DNA of 64,000 bases from NCBI RefSeq assembly GCF_019166065.1, contig NZ_JAHTBN010000009.1, positions 62,001 through 126,000 of the forward strand, given 5' to 3'. The position numbers and the translations under genes are program-made. This DNA is from Candidimonas humi (GTDB lineage Bacteria > Pseudomonadota > Gammaproteobacteria > Burkholderiales > Burkholderiaceae_B). Below the pieces are notes generated by a model. It was not told where the DNA came from and did not search any database. It saw only the letters and a list, made by a program, of their open reading frames with translations. Shown here piece after piece: positions 16,717 through 25,248 of the stretch; position 1 is the stretch's first letter, and every line of letters starts with the position of its first letter.

Positions 16717-17469
16717 TCATGCCCCCGAAGTACGCCGGCTGAGCTTCCAGATGCCCTCGAACATCACCGTCTGCAGCGTGGCGAACTCTTCGCTTTCGAT
16801 GATCAGGCCGTAGTTCTCTTTCCTGGACGAAATGAAGCACACGCGGTGGTCGTAGATGAAGGTGGTCATGGACAACAGCATGTCGGGCGGGGCGTAACGC
16901 AATTCGCGCAACTGGCTGGTCGTCGAGGGCCAGGTGGGTTCCGTGTCCTTCTGCTCGGAACGAATCACATTCAGCCAGATATTCTTTTTGACGCGGCCCT
17001 CGATGAAGCGATCCATCTCGGCCATGCCGGGCGTCTGCATGAGTTCGTCCATGGACAATATGCCGCGCAGCACCTTGGGCTCGCTGGTGATGGTCAGCGT
17101 GTCCCAGAGGGCCGTCAATATGCCTTGCTCGCCTTCGTAGAAGCGTATCTGGGGCTTGCCCAATGCCCGGTTGTACATCGAGCGCAGTTGCGGCATGAGC
17201 TCGTTGAGCATCTGCCGCCGCCCTTCTACCCGTTCCAGCAGTACGGTGGGGTCGTGCGCGATCACGCAGCGCTGCCCATCGCGGGTTTCGAGCGTCACCA
17301 GCCCTTCCTGTTCCAGCCGGCCCAAGGCGTTGTAGGCCGAAGTGCGCACGACTCCGGCACGTGCCGCGACCGTTGAAATGGGCGCCACGCCCAGTTCGAT
17401 GGCGGCCGCGTACAGCTTGTAGAGAACCCCGGATATGCCGATTTTGGCGAGTTTGTTTGCGATGTCCAT
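16717..17469 (-). CDS. TrmB-like transcriptional regulator
   Basis: A 250-residue protein with an N-terminal winged helix (residues about 1-75). Helix-turn-helix residues GVAPISTVAARAGVVRTSAYNALGRLEQEGLV resemble the TrmB/IclR-like family, followed by a helical linker and a TrmB-type effector region (FYEGEQGILTALWDTL). The start MDIANKLAKIG is chosen because it aligns with the beginning of the helix-turn-helix; an upstream in-frame ATG adds 33 poorly folded, basic residues. It is divergent from the first nitrilase gene, with AT-rich palindromes between them. It most likely regulates the nitrilase cluster and itself. Effector unknown. Confidence 0.78.
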   Translation of the reverse strand: MDIANKLAKIGISGVLYKLYAAAIELGVAPISTVAARAGVVRTSAYNALGRLEQEGLVTLETRDGQRCVIAHDPTVLLERVEGRRQMLNELMPQLRSMYNRALGKPQIRFYEGEQGILTALWDTLTITSEPKVLRGILSMDELMQTPGMAEMDRFIEGRVKKNIWLNVIRSEQKDTEPTWPSTTSQLRELRYAPPDMLLSMTTFIYDHRVCFISSRKENYGLIIESEEFATLQTVMFEGIWKLSRRTSGA

Positions 17470-17547
17470 AGCAGGGGCAGACCGCCTCGTGTGTATGCAG
17501 CGGCCTATTTTAATCTGGCCTCGCTCTCGCCCTGGCTTCTTCAGTTT

Positions 17548-17569
17548 TATGTCTATTTTTATAGACATA
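17548..17569. promoter_or_regulatory. Candidate operator 1: 22-bp perfect inverted repeat
   Basis: TATGTCTA-TTTTTA-TAGACATA, 8-bp arms and a 6-base centre, lies 79 bases upstream of the regulator start. It is a plausible binding site for the TrmB-like regulator (inferred). Confidence 0.6.
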
Positions 17570-17672
17570 TATTTTTATATTTACGTGAAATCTATCATTC
17601 TCACCAGCTTATTTCCGGAAAAATCCAATTTTTATCAGTATTAACCCTAGTTTTTTTACAAAAAATATCTCC

Positions 17673-17697
17673 TTAGACTAGAGCTAGAAGTGTCTAA
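17673..17697. promoter_or_regulatory. Candidate operator 2: TTAGAC-N13-GTCTAA
   Basis: This inverted repeat uses the same TAGAC/GTCTA words as operator 1 in the opposite arrangement. CTAGAGCTAG sits inside it. It lies 108 bases before the nitrilase start, near where its promoter would be expected. Confidence 0.5.
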
Positions 17698-17805
17698 AAT
17701 TTTCGTCAACAAGCCATAAAATCGCCCGCAGCACTGGCCACGACCCGGCCGGTCTCTTTGCCGGGCACGCCGGCCCACGCTCGCGCCCGGCAAAGAGAGG
17801 AAGCA

Positions 17806-18858
17806 ATGCTGAACCTGCCCACCGTCAAGGTCGCAGCCGTACAGGCGGCGCCGGTATTCCTGGACACCCAGGCCACCATTGCCAAGGCGTGCGCGCTGAT
17901 CGCCGAAGCCGCCTCGCACGGGGCGCAGATGATCGCGTTCCCGGAAGTATTCGTGCCCGGCTATCCCTACTGGAACTGGATCATGACTCCCGTCCAGGGC
18001 AGCCCCTGGTTCGAGAAACTGTGCATGGCCTCGATCGAAGTCCCCGGCCCCGAGATCAACGAGGTCGCGCAGGCGGCGCGGCAGCACGGCGTCCATGTGG
18101 TAATCGGCGTCAACGAACGTAGCCCGCATGGCATAGGCACGCTCTACAACACGCTGGTGTTCATCGGCCCGGACGGCGCCATTCTGGGCAAGCACCGCAA
18201 GCTGGTGCCGACCTGGGCCGAGAAACTGACGTGGGCCAATGGCGACGGCTCGTCGCTGCGCGTGTTCGACACCACGGTCGGCAAGCTGGGCGGCCTGGCC
18301 TGCGGAGAAAACACCAATACCCTGGCGCGATTCAGCCTGCTGGCCCAGGGCGAACTGCTGCATGTCGCCGCCTACATCGCGCTGCCCGTCGCTCCTCCCG
18401 ACTACGACATGTCGGAAGCCATCAAAGTACGATCGATGGCGCACTCTTTCGAGGGCAAGGTCTACACGGTGGTGTCGTGCTCCACGATCTCCGAAGAAAT
18501 CATCAGGGCCTTCGAACCCGCCCATCCCGGCATACGCGAACAATTCGAACGCAAGAACAGCGCCTTCTCCGGCGTGATTGGGCCGGACGGCCGCGTGGTG
18601 GGCGAGCCGCTCATCGACGACGAAGGCATCGTCTACGCAGACGTGGACTTGGTCCGCTGCATACAGCCGCGCCAGATGCACGATATCGTCGGCCACTACA
18701 ACCGCTTCGACATCTTCGACCTGCGCATCAATCGCCGCACGCAGCAGCCCCTGCAATATGCCGACGGCACCGCCGCGCCCGAACCGATACCGAGCGAAAG
18801 CGCGACGGCCACCGGCGCCGACGAACAAAAGCCCGACCGCAAGGCCAGCCCCCGATAA
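17806..18858 (+). CDS. Nitrilase (arylacetonitrilase-like, CGEN type)
   Basis: A 350-residue carbon-nitrogen hydrolase that should convert an organic nitrile to its carboxylic acid and ammonia. The Glu-Lys-Cys triad is visible: Glu47 in FPEVFVPGYPYW, Lys132 in KHRKLVPT and nucleophile Cys166 in LACGENTN. GENTN after the cysteine, in place of the common WEN, and the following ARFSLLAQGE are typical of arylacetonitrile/aliphatic nitrilases. GAGAGGAAG provides a good ribosome-binding site. The last ~40 residues are low-complexity. It opens a unit with a binding protein and a second nitrilase. Natural substrate cannot be read from sequence. Confidence 0.88.
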   Translation: MLNLPTVKVAAVQAAPVFLDTQATIAKACALIAEAASHGAQMIAFPEVFVPGYPYWNWIMTPVQGSPWFEKLCMASIEVPGPEINEVAQAARQHGVHVVIGVNERSPHGIGTLYNTLVFIGPDGAILGKHRKLVPTWAEKLTWANGDGSSLRVFDTTVGKLGGLACGENTNTLARFSLLAQGELLHVAAYIALPVAPPDYDMSEAIKVRSMAHSFEGKVYTVVSCSTISEEIIRAFEPAHPGIREQFERKNSAFSGVIGPDGRVVGEPLIDDEGIVYADVDLVRCIQPRQMHDIVGHYNRFDIFDLRINRRTQQPLQYADGTAAPEPIPSESATATGADEQKPDRKASPR

Positions 18859-18967
18859 ACCCCGCAACGCACTGCCAGGGCCGGAACGCAAGCCACGCTT
18901 GCGCCGATGCGCCCCCGCACGCCCGGCGGCTTCGGGCCAGACCAGACATCCAGACCAGGAGAGGATA

Positions 18968-20323
18968 ATGAAAGACACCCAGATCGACCAGCACCCGCAG
19001 AACAGCCGCACGCGGCGCTCATTACTCAAAATCGGGCTGGGGGCGGCCGGCGCCTCGGCGCTGCCCGGCGTTTCCTTGGCCGCCCCGGCCGGCGACAAGC
19101 CGCCTATCGGCAACTACCCCCAGGGCGTCGAGGGCGACTCCGTCTTCGTGGGCCTGACGCTGGATCTCACCGGTCCGTACTCCGCGGAAGGCGCCGACGA
19201 GCAAAAGGGCTACGAGCTTGCCATCGAACAACTGAACAGCGGCGCGGAACAAATACGCAAGATTTCCCCGCTGACCAAGAAAGGGGTGCTGGGCAAGACA
19301 ATCAAGTATGAAGTGGCCGACTCGGAAACCAAGCCCAATTCGGCAGTGCAGGCGGCAATGCGCTTCATCCACAGCAACAAGGCCATGATGGTATCGGGCA
19401 GCGTCAGCAGCGCCGTGGCCATCGCCTTGCAGAAAGTCTGCAATCGCGAGAAAACGCTGTACTTGGTCGCCATCGGCGGCTCCAACGAAATCAGCGGCAA
19501 GGACTGCCAGCGCTATGCCTTCCGCCTGTGGTATTACGTTTATTCCGTAGCCAAGGCCATCGCCCCCGTGCTGGGGAAATCGCTGGGCAAGAACCGCAAG
19601 GCGGTCTACCTGGTGCCCGACTATACCTACGGCCACACCACCTACGACTCGATGAAGGAATTCACCGAAAAAGAAGGCTGGAAGACCGTCGGCCAGCAGG
19701 TCCACCCGCTGGGCGCCAAGGACTACAGCTCGTACCTGATCAATATCGCCAACAGCGGCGCCGACACCCTGGTGGTGATCGACTACGGCGCGGACGCCGC
19801 CAATTCCATCAAGCAGGCCAAGCAGTTCGGCATCCTCGACAAGATGGCGCTGGTGGTGCCCGTGCTGTCGCCCTTCCTGGCCGAGGAACTGGGCGCGGAA
19901 ACCTTCCAGGGGGCCTATGGCACCATGGCTTTCTGGTGGACGCTGCAAGACCGCTACCCCATGGTCAAGGATTTCGTCAGCGAATTCGAGAAGAAATTCG
20001 GCAGCAAGCCGCACGACTCAGCCTACATGGCCTATATGAATACTGCGTTGTGGGCCGATGCGGTAGAACGCGCGGGCACTTTCTATCCGCCGGACGTCAT
20101 CAAGGCCTACGAACAGCAGGTAAAGCGCAAGGGACTGATCGGCGATGTCTGGTTCCGTGCCGAAGACCACCAGGGCGTAAGCGACTTCCCCATCGTGCGC
20201 GGCAAGAAGCCTTCCGAAATGCAGAACCCGGCCGATCTGTGCGAGATCGTCGACATTATCGACGGCCAGAGCGTGCTGCCGCCGCCCGGGCTGTTCGGAT
20301 GCAAGCTGGGCTCGTACACTTGA
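18968..20323 (+). CDS. ABC transporter substrate-binding protein, amide/branched-chain amino acid type, Tat-exported
   Basis: A 451-residue periplasmic type I binding protein of the Leu/amide/urea family. It has a Tat signal (Arg16-Arg17 in RTRRSLLKIG, hydrophobic core to about residue 40), then VFVGLTLDLTGPYSAEGADEQKGYELAIEQLN, characteristic of amide-binding proteins. A GAGAGGATA ribosome-binding site precedes the ATG. It is flanked by two nitrilase genes in the same direction, so the likely ligand is a nitrile, amide or the acid product. No permease or ATPase partner is in the window; it must borrow one encoded elsewhere or act as a sensor component. Confidence 0.85.
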   Translation: MKDTQIDQHPQNSRTRRSLLKIGLGAAGASALPGVSLAAPAGDKPPIGNYPQGVEGDSVFVGLTLDLTGPYSAEGADEQKGYELAIEQLNSGAEQIRKISPLTKKGVLGKTIKYEVADSETKPNSAVQAAMRFIHSNKAMMVSGSVSSAVAIALQKVCNREKTLYLVAIGGSNEISGKDCQRYAFRLWYYVYSVAKAIAPVLGKSLGKNRKAVYLVPDYTYGHTTYDSMKEFTEKEGWKTVGQQVHPLGAKDYSSYLINIANSGADTLVVIDYGADAANSIKQAKQFGILDKMALVVPVLSPFLAEELGAETFQGAYGTMAFWWTLQDRYPMVKDFVSEFEKKFGSKPHDSAYMAYMNTALWADAVERAGTFYPPDVIKAYEQQVKRKGLIGDVWFRAEDHQGVSDFPIVRGKKPSEMQNPADLCEIVDIIDGQSVLPPPGLFGCKLGSYT

Positions 20324-20395
20324 AAGCAAGGCCGGGCATGACTGCCGGCATGGCTGGAAGTTATCGGGCAAGCAATTCATCAACGAGTAGACGTC

Positions 20396-21334
20396 ATGAC
20401 ATACAAAGCTGCAGTAGTACAGGCGGGGTCGATTCCCTTCGACAGTGAAAAAAGCGTGCAGAAGGCGTGCGCGCTTATCGCGCAGGCTGGCAAGGCCGGC
20501 GCCCGCCTGGTGGTTTTCCCCGAGGCGTTCATATCGGGCTACCCGAAAGCCTGCAGTTTCGACACCCCCGTGGGGTACCGGACCGAAAAAGCTCGCGAAG
20601 AATACTTTGCATACCACGCGGGCAGCATCGTGGTCCCGGGGCCCGAAACCGCGCTGCTGGGCAAGGCGGCCAAAGAAGCGGGCACCCATGTCGTCATCGG
20701 CGTGATGGAACGCGGCGAACACACCATCTATTGCACGGCCCTGTTCATCGGGCCCGACGGCATCGTGCTGGGCAAGCACCGCAAGCTCATGCCCACCGGG
20801 ACCGAGCGGCTGATATGGGGGTTCGGAGACGGCTCTACGCTGCCGGTGCTCGAAACAGAGGTCGGCCCTATCGGGGCCGTCATCTGCTGGGAAAACTTCA
20901 TGCCCGCGCTACGCATGGCCATGTATGCCAAAGGCATAGGCGTCTATTGCGCCCCCACTGCCGACGACAGGCCCGTCTGGCCCTCCAGCATGCAGCACAT
21001 CGCGCTGGAAGGCCGCTGCTTCGTGCTCTCGGCATGCCAGTACATCACGCGCGGCGCCTACCCCGAAGACTACGACTGCAAGCTGGGCGACGACCCGGCC
21101 ACCGTCCTGATGAAGGGCGGCAGCCTGATCGTCGATCCGCTGGGCAAGATTCTCGCCGGGCCGGCCGGAGAAGAAGAAACCATCCTGTATGCCGACATCG
21201 ACCTGGACGACATCGTCAAGGGCAAGTTCGACCTGGACACCGTCGGCCACTATGCCCGCCCCGATGTCTTTTCGCTGCACGTCAACGAACAGCCCATGCC
21301 GGCCGTGCAATTCGGCGGGGGCAAACAGAAATAA
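20396..21334 (+). CDS. Nitrilase (aliphatic-like, CWEN type)
   Basis: A 312-residue carbon-nitrogen hydrolase, shorter than and clearly distinct from the nitrilase upstream. Triad: Glu43 in VVFPEAFISGYP, Lys130 in KHRKLMPT and Cys164 in AVICWENFMP. The segment GVYCAPTADDRPVW after the nucleophile and GRCFVLSACQYI are standard nitrilase landmarks. It starts 72 bases after the binding protein and is probably co-transcribed. Two nitrilases of different subclass may share a pathway, for example one acting on a dinitrile and the other on the cyano-acid product; that is inference. Confidence 0.88.
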   Translation: MTYKAAVVQAGSIPFDSEKSVQKACALIAQAGKAGARLVVFPEAFISGYPKACSFDTPVGYRTEKAREEYFAYHAGSIVVPGPETALLGKAAKEAGTHVVIGVMERGEHTIYCTALFIGPDGIVLGKHRKLMPTGTERLIWGFGDGSTLPVLETEVGPIGAVICWENFMPALRMAMYAKGIGVYCAPTADDRPVWPSSMQHIALEGRCFVLSACQYITRGAYPEDYDCKLGDDPATVLMKGGSLIVDPLGKILAGPAGEEETILYADIDLDDIVKGKFDLDTVGHYARPDVFSLHVNEQPMPAVQFGGGKQK

Positions 21335-21519
21335 AAAAGCAGCGCGGCTGGCTCGGCTCGGCCCGGCCCCGGCAACCGGCGCGCCGGGATTTGCGCGGCC
21401 GCCGCGGCTATGGGCAGCCGCCGGCATGGGTGCGGCTTGCGCCCTCTCTACGCACGGCAACCTATAATGGCAAGCTCATCAAACACGGGCTTGCATGCCG
21501 AGTGCGGCCACTTGCGCTA

Positions 21520-22176
21520 ATGTACAAATTCATCGTGCCAGGCTTGGCAGCGATGCTGCTCGCCGGCTGCGGCAGCTGCGACATCATGGATTCGTCGTCC
21601 TCCAATTCCTTGGCATGCGCGCCGGCGCTCGCCGTGTCGGTCCTGGCGCTGCCGGCCCGGCCGCTGATGGACGCCCGCGAACAGCAGCAATTCCGGTCCC
21701 GCCGGCCAGTCTGGAAACTGACCGAGCCGAAGCGGTTCGGCGAACTCGAGCTGCCCGCCGGGGCCGTCGTCTATCTCTATCTCAGTGCGCCGCAGGACCA
21801 TGACAAAGTCACGCAGGAAGACATGGACGAGATCCGGCTTCCGGGCGATATGACTTGGCGCGGGGCAACGCTGGACGGGCACATGCAGCGCGCCGAACAT
21901 GCGCATACATACTGGCAGGTGCGCCTGACGAAAAGCCAGCCGGTCCAGGGCTGGCCTTGTGCGCAGGGCGATGCCACGCTGTGGAACGACGGCAGCGTGC
22001 GCGGCTGCAGGCTCGCCGCGGACTATCGGGTAAGCGGCACGCTCGAAGCGGAGCCGAAAGCGGCCTCGCACCTCGTGCCCGCGGGCAGCCAGATACTCGT
22101 ATTCGCGCACGCCGTGGAATACACCCCGGCAGGCGGGCGGTCCCAGCGCATCGAACTCCCGGCGCAAAACCCCTGA
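21520..22176 (+). CDS. Putative lipoprotein of unknown function
   Basis: A 218-residue predicted lipoprotein. The lipobox LLAGC places the modified cysteine at residue 17, and Gly18-Ser19 after it favours outer-membrane sorting. The mature part has pairs of cysteines and many beta-prone, tryptophan-containing segments; no family was recognised. A TATAAT at 21463-21468, 52 bases before the ATG, suggests its own promoter, so it may be independent of the nitrilase unit. It converges with the TauD-like gene 22 bases downstream. Confidence 0.65.
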   Translation: MYKFIVPGLAAMLLAGCGSCDIMDSSSSNSLACAPALAVSVLALPARPLMDAREQQQFRSRRPVWKLTEPKRFGELELPAGAVVYLYLSAPQDHDKVTQEDMDEIRLPGDMTWRGATLDGHMQRAEHAHTYWQVRLTKSQPVQGWPCAQGDATLWNDGSVRGCRLAADYRVSGTLEAEPKAASHLVPAGSQILVFAHAVEYTPAGGRSQRIELPAQNP

Positions 22177-22198
22177 TACAGCAGCAAGGCGCCGGCGC

Positions 22199-23119
22199 TC
22201 AGATACCGTCCCGCAACACCCGGCTGCGCCTGCCGTCCAGGCTCACAGGCGCGTCCCCGGCTATGGTCACACGCCGCACCACGCGTTTTTTCGCGCCGTA
22301 GTCATTGATTGCATAATGCTGCGTTGCCCGATTGTCCCAGATCGCCACATCATCCTGCCGCCACCGCCACCGCACTGTGTTTTCGGGCCGCAGGATATGG
22401 CTCTCGAAGATATCGAACAGGCGCAGGGAATCCTGGGTCGAGTATCCCAGCAGGCGCTTGACGAAGTGCCCCAGCACCAGCGTGCGCTCGCCGGTCTCGG
22501 GATGGACGCGCACGACAGGATGCTCGGCCTCGATCAGGCGCGAGGTAAAGACCTCGCGGTAGCGTTTCACGCCCGCGTCTTCCGTTTCGACGCTGCGCGT
22601 GGCGGCATAATCGTAGTCGTTGCCGTGCACGGCCCACAGCCGGCCGGCCAGATCCTTCAGATCGGGAGGCAGGTGCTCGTATGCGGCCCCGGTGTTCGCC
22701 CAGACCGTATCGCCGCCCACCTCCGGAATCAGCACTGCACGCAATATCGCCACTTGGGGATATGCGGCCTGGAAGGTCACGTCGGTATGCCAGGAATTGG
22801 CCCGCCCTCCATGTTCGGAATCCAGCTCGAGCAGGGTCGTGCCCTGCGGCGGCGGCACCGTGGGATGCGGCACGGTATCTCCCCAGAGGCGGCCGAAAGC
22901 CTCGTGCCCGGCATCGTCCAGGTGCCCTTGGCCGCGAAAGAAGATGACTTTGTGCCGCAACAGCGCCTGCTTGATGGCAAGAAACACTTCGGCGGAAAGC
23001 GAGCCGGACAGGCGCACGCCGCGTATTTCCGCGCCGATCCGCGTAGCCAGGGGGACAATATCCAGTTCGGCTGCGGACTGCAGGGCTTGTGGGATCAAAT
23101 CCAATGTATCGGTGGTCAT
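22199..23119 (-). CDS. TauD/TfdA-family 2-oxoglutarate-dependent dioxygenase (copy 1)
   Basis: A 306-residue Fe(II)/2-oxoglutarate dioxygenase. The metal triad is His111 and Asp113 (NSWHTDVTF) with His268 (WDNRATQHYA); Arg283 in RRVTIAGD should bind the 2-oxoglutarate carboxylate. Family members release sulfite from taurine or sulfate from alkyl sulfates; the sequence is closer in feel to alkylsulfatase/TauD than to TfdA, but substrate is not determined. It is the last gene, 160 bases after the ATPase, of a leftward unit encoding a complete carbohydrate-type ABC importer, suggesting it oxidises the imported compound. Confidence 0.85.
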   Translation of the reverse strand: MTTDTLDLIPQALQSAAELDIVPLATRIGAEIRGVRLSGSLSAEVFLAIKQALLRHKVIFFRGQGHLDDAGHEAFGRLWGDTVPHPTVPPPQGTTLLELDSEHGGRANSWHTDVTFQAAYPQVAILRAVLIPEVGGDTVWANTGAAYEHLPPDLKDLAGRLWAVHGNDYDYAATRSVETEDAGVKRYREVFTSRLIEAEHPVVRVHPETGERTLVLGHFVKRLLGYSTQDSLRLFDIFESHILRPENTVRWRWRQDDVAIWDNRATQHYAINDYGAKKRVVRRVTIAGDAPVSLDGRRSRVLRDGI

Positions 23120-23279
23120 GATTCATCCTTCATGCAAAAGGTAAAAAGGTAAAAAAATCCGCACGGGCAGGCAGCCCGGGAACCCGCGCGCTTTAAATCG
23201 GCCGTGCCGATCCAAATAAGACGCAAGGCCCGCAGGCTCCCCGGCTATGCGAAGAAAATCGATTTCTATAAAAGCGCCG

Positions 23280-24347
23280 TCAATTGATTCTCTGGCCACT
23301 ATCGGCATCGAACAAATGCGCGCCGCCCTCGCGAGGCGCCAGTGCCAGATGCTGGCCGGGCCGCAAGGGACGGCGGTCGCGCACGGATGCCACCACGTCC
23401 TGGCGGCCGATGCGCACGGAGATCTGTGTATCCGAGCCGGTGGGCTCGACCACTTGCACCTCCCCGCCGACTCCGCCGTCCGCTACGATGAGGAAATCCT
23501 CGGGCCTGACGCCGTAGGTCACCCTGCGCCCATGCGCGTCTTCGGGCGCGCGCGTAATGGGCAAGCGCAAACCGTCGTCGGTCACGACGCTGTGGCGTCC
23601 GCTGAGGTCCAGGCGCCCGTCCATGAAATTCATGGCCGGCGAACCGATGAAACCGGCCACAAAGGCATTGGCCGGCCGGTCGTACAAGTCCAGCGGCGCG
23701 CCGACCTGCTCGATGCGCCCGTCTCGCAGCACCGCCACCCGGTCCGCCATCGTCATGGCCTCCACCTGGTCATGAGTGACGTACAGCATGGTGGCGCCCA
23801 GGCGCTGGTGCAGCGCCTTGATTTCGGTGCGCATCTGCACGCGCAGCTTGGCATCCAGGTTGGACAGCGGCTCATCGAACAGGAACGCCCGCGGACTGCG
23901 CACAATTGCGCGGCCCATGGCTACGCGCTGACGCTGTCCTCCCGACAATTGCCGCGGATAGCGCTCCAGCAAGGAGGCAAGCCCCAGGATCTGCGCAACC
24001 TCCGCGACGCGGCGCTCGATATCCCCGCGGGCAACACCCTTGAGCCGCAGGGAAAAGCCCAGATTCCGGGCGACAGTCATGTGCGGGTACAGGGCGTAAT
24101 TCTGGAACACCATGGCGATATTCCTGTCTTTGGGCGCGACCTCGTTGATCAAGTCGTCTCCCAGCCGGATTTCCCCGGCATCGACGGTCTCCAGCCCCGC
24201 TACGCTGCGCAGCAGCGTCGACTTGCCGCAGCCCGAAGGGCCCACCAGGGCCATGAACTCGCCCTCGGCGATATCCAGGGAAATGCCGCGCAAGGCGGGC
24301 GCGGCGCCGTAATTCTTCTCGAGTCTGCGTATCGTGATCGAAGCCAT
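23280..24347 (-). CDS. ABC importer ATP-binding protein, UgpC/MalK type
   Basis: A 355-residue ATPase of the carbohydrate-uptake family that energises import at the cytoplasmic face. Walker A is GPSGCGKST (residues 36-44), the signature is LSGGQRQRVAMGRA and Walker B ends FLFDEPLSNLDAKLR. The C-terminal ~120 residues form the TOBE/MalK regulatory domain, with YGVRPEDF. It sits 4 bases from the upstream permease gene, and the complete set is binding protein, two permeases, ATPase. Ligand unknown. Confidence 0.9.
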   Translation of the reverse strand: MASITIRRLEKNYGAAPALRGISLDIAEGEFMALVGPSGCGKSTLLRSVAGLETVDAGEIRLGDDLINEVAPKDRNIAMVFQNYALYPHMTVARNLGFSLRLKGVARGDIERRVAEVAQILGLASLLERYPRQLSGGQRQRVAMGRAIVRSPRAFLFDEPLSNLDAKLRVQMRTEIKALHQRLGATMLYVTHDQVEAMTMADRVAVLRDGRIEQVGAPLDLYDRPANAFVAGFIGSPAMNFMDGRLDLSGRHSVVTDDGLRLPITRAPEDAHGRRVTYGVRPEDFLIVADGGVGGEVQVVEPTGSDTQISVRIGRQDVVASVRDRRPLRPGQHLALAPREGGAHLFDADSGQRIN

Positions 24348-24351
24348 GAAA

Positions 24352-25248
24352 TCAGTCCTTGACGCCGCCGGCCGTCAGGCCGCGGACGAGATAGCTGCGC
24401 ACAAGCAGCGTGAACAACACCACCGGAAGCATCACCATCGTTCCTCCGGCGGCAATCTTGGTCCATTCCCAGCCCTCGTACTGCAGGAAGTTCACGATGG
24501 CTACCGGAGCCGTCACCGCATGGGTCCGGGTCAGGATCAAGGCATAAAAGAAGTCGTTCCATGAAAAAATGAAGCACAGCACCGCGGTCGCGGCCAGGCC
24601 TGGGCCTGCCAGGGGCAAGGTGACCCGAAAAAACGCCGTCCACACCCCGCAACCGTCGATATAGGCGGCCTCCTCCAGCGCCTGCGGAATAGCCTCGAAG
24701 AATGTCCGCATCAGCCAGATCACGATGGCCAGATCGAATGTCAGGTAGACAATAGACAGGCCGGCCACGGTATCGAGCAGCCCCAGCCAGCGGAATGCCA
24801 GGAAGAACGGGATCGTGAATGCGATAGGCGGAGCCATGCGCGTGACGAGTATCCACAGCGCCAGCCTGCCGCGCGACCGGGACCGCGAACGCGCAAGCGT
24901 GTAGGCGGCCGGAACGCCTATCAGCAAGGACAAAGAAGTCGATGTTGCGCTTACGATCAGGCTGTTGAGAAACGAGCCCAGGAAGTCGCCATGCAGCAGC
25001 GCCTCGAAAGAGGCCAGCGTCGGCGTGAAGAACAAAGACCTGCCGAACGGATCTGACTCGGGCCGCAGGGCCAGCTGCACCATCCAGAAAAAAGGAAAGA
25101 GTACGGCCAGCAATAGCAATATGGCAGCCGCGGCTCTCAATCCGCGGGGAAGGCGCAGTCTCGGGCGACGGCTCGCGGCCCGCGCCGGATCCTGCAGCAC
25201 CGCATCGATGCTCGCGGCCGTACCGGCCATGGTACCGGCATTCGTCAT
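24352..25248 (-). CDS. ABC importer permease, MalG type
   Basis: A 298-residue inner-membrane permease of the carbohydrate family with six predicted helices. The first is at about residues 36-56. The EAA loop that docks with the ATPase is EEAAYIDGCGVWTAFFRVTLPLAGPG. The start overlaps the end of the upstream MalF-type gene by 4 bases. It should pair with that permease to form the channel. Confidence 0.9.
   Translation of the reverse strand: MTNAGTMAGTAASIDAVLQDPARAASRRPRLRLPRGLRAAAAILLLLAVLFPFFWMVQLALRPESDPFGRSLFFTPTLASFEALLHGDFLGSFLNSLIVSATSTSLSLLIGVPAAYTLARSRSRSRGRLALWILVTRMAPPIAFTIPFFLAFRWLGLLDTVAGLSIVYLTFDLAIVIWLMRTFFEAIPQALEEAAYIDGCGVWTAFFRVTLPLAGPGLAATAVLCFIFSWNDFFYALILTRTHAVTAPVAIVNFLQYEGWEWTKIAAGGTMVMLPVVLFTLLVRSYLVRGLTAGGVKD

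Larger units (their letters stand above)
17470..17805. other. 336-base AT-rich divergent regulatory region
   Basis: This gap is between the regulator and the first nitrilase. Bases 17540-17715 are far richer in A+T than the rest of the window. It carries two inverted repeats built from TAGAC/GTCTA half-sites, described separately. No gene is seen. Confidence 0.6.
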
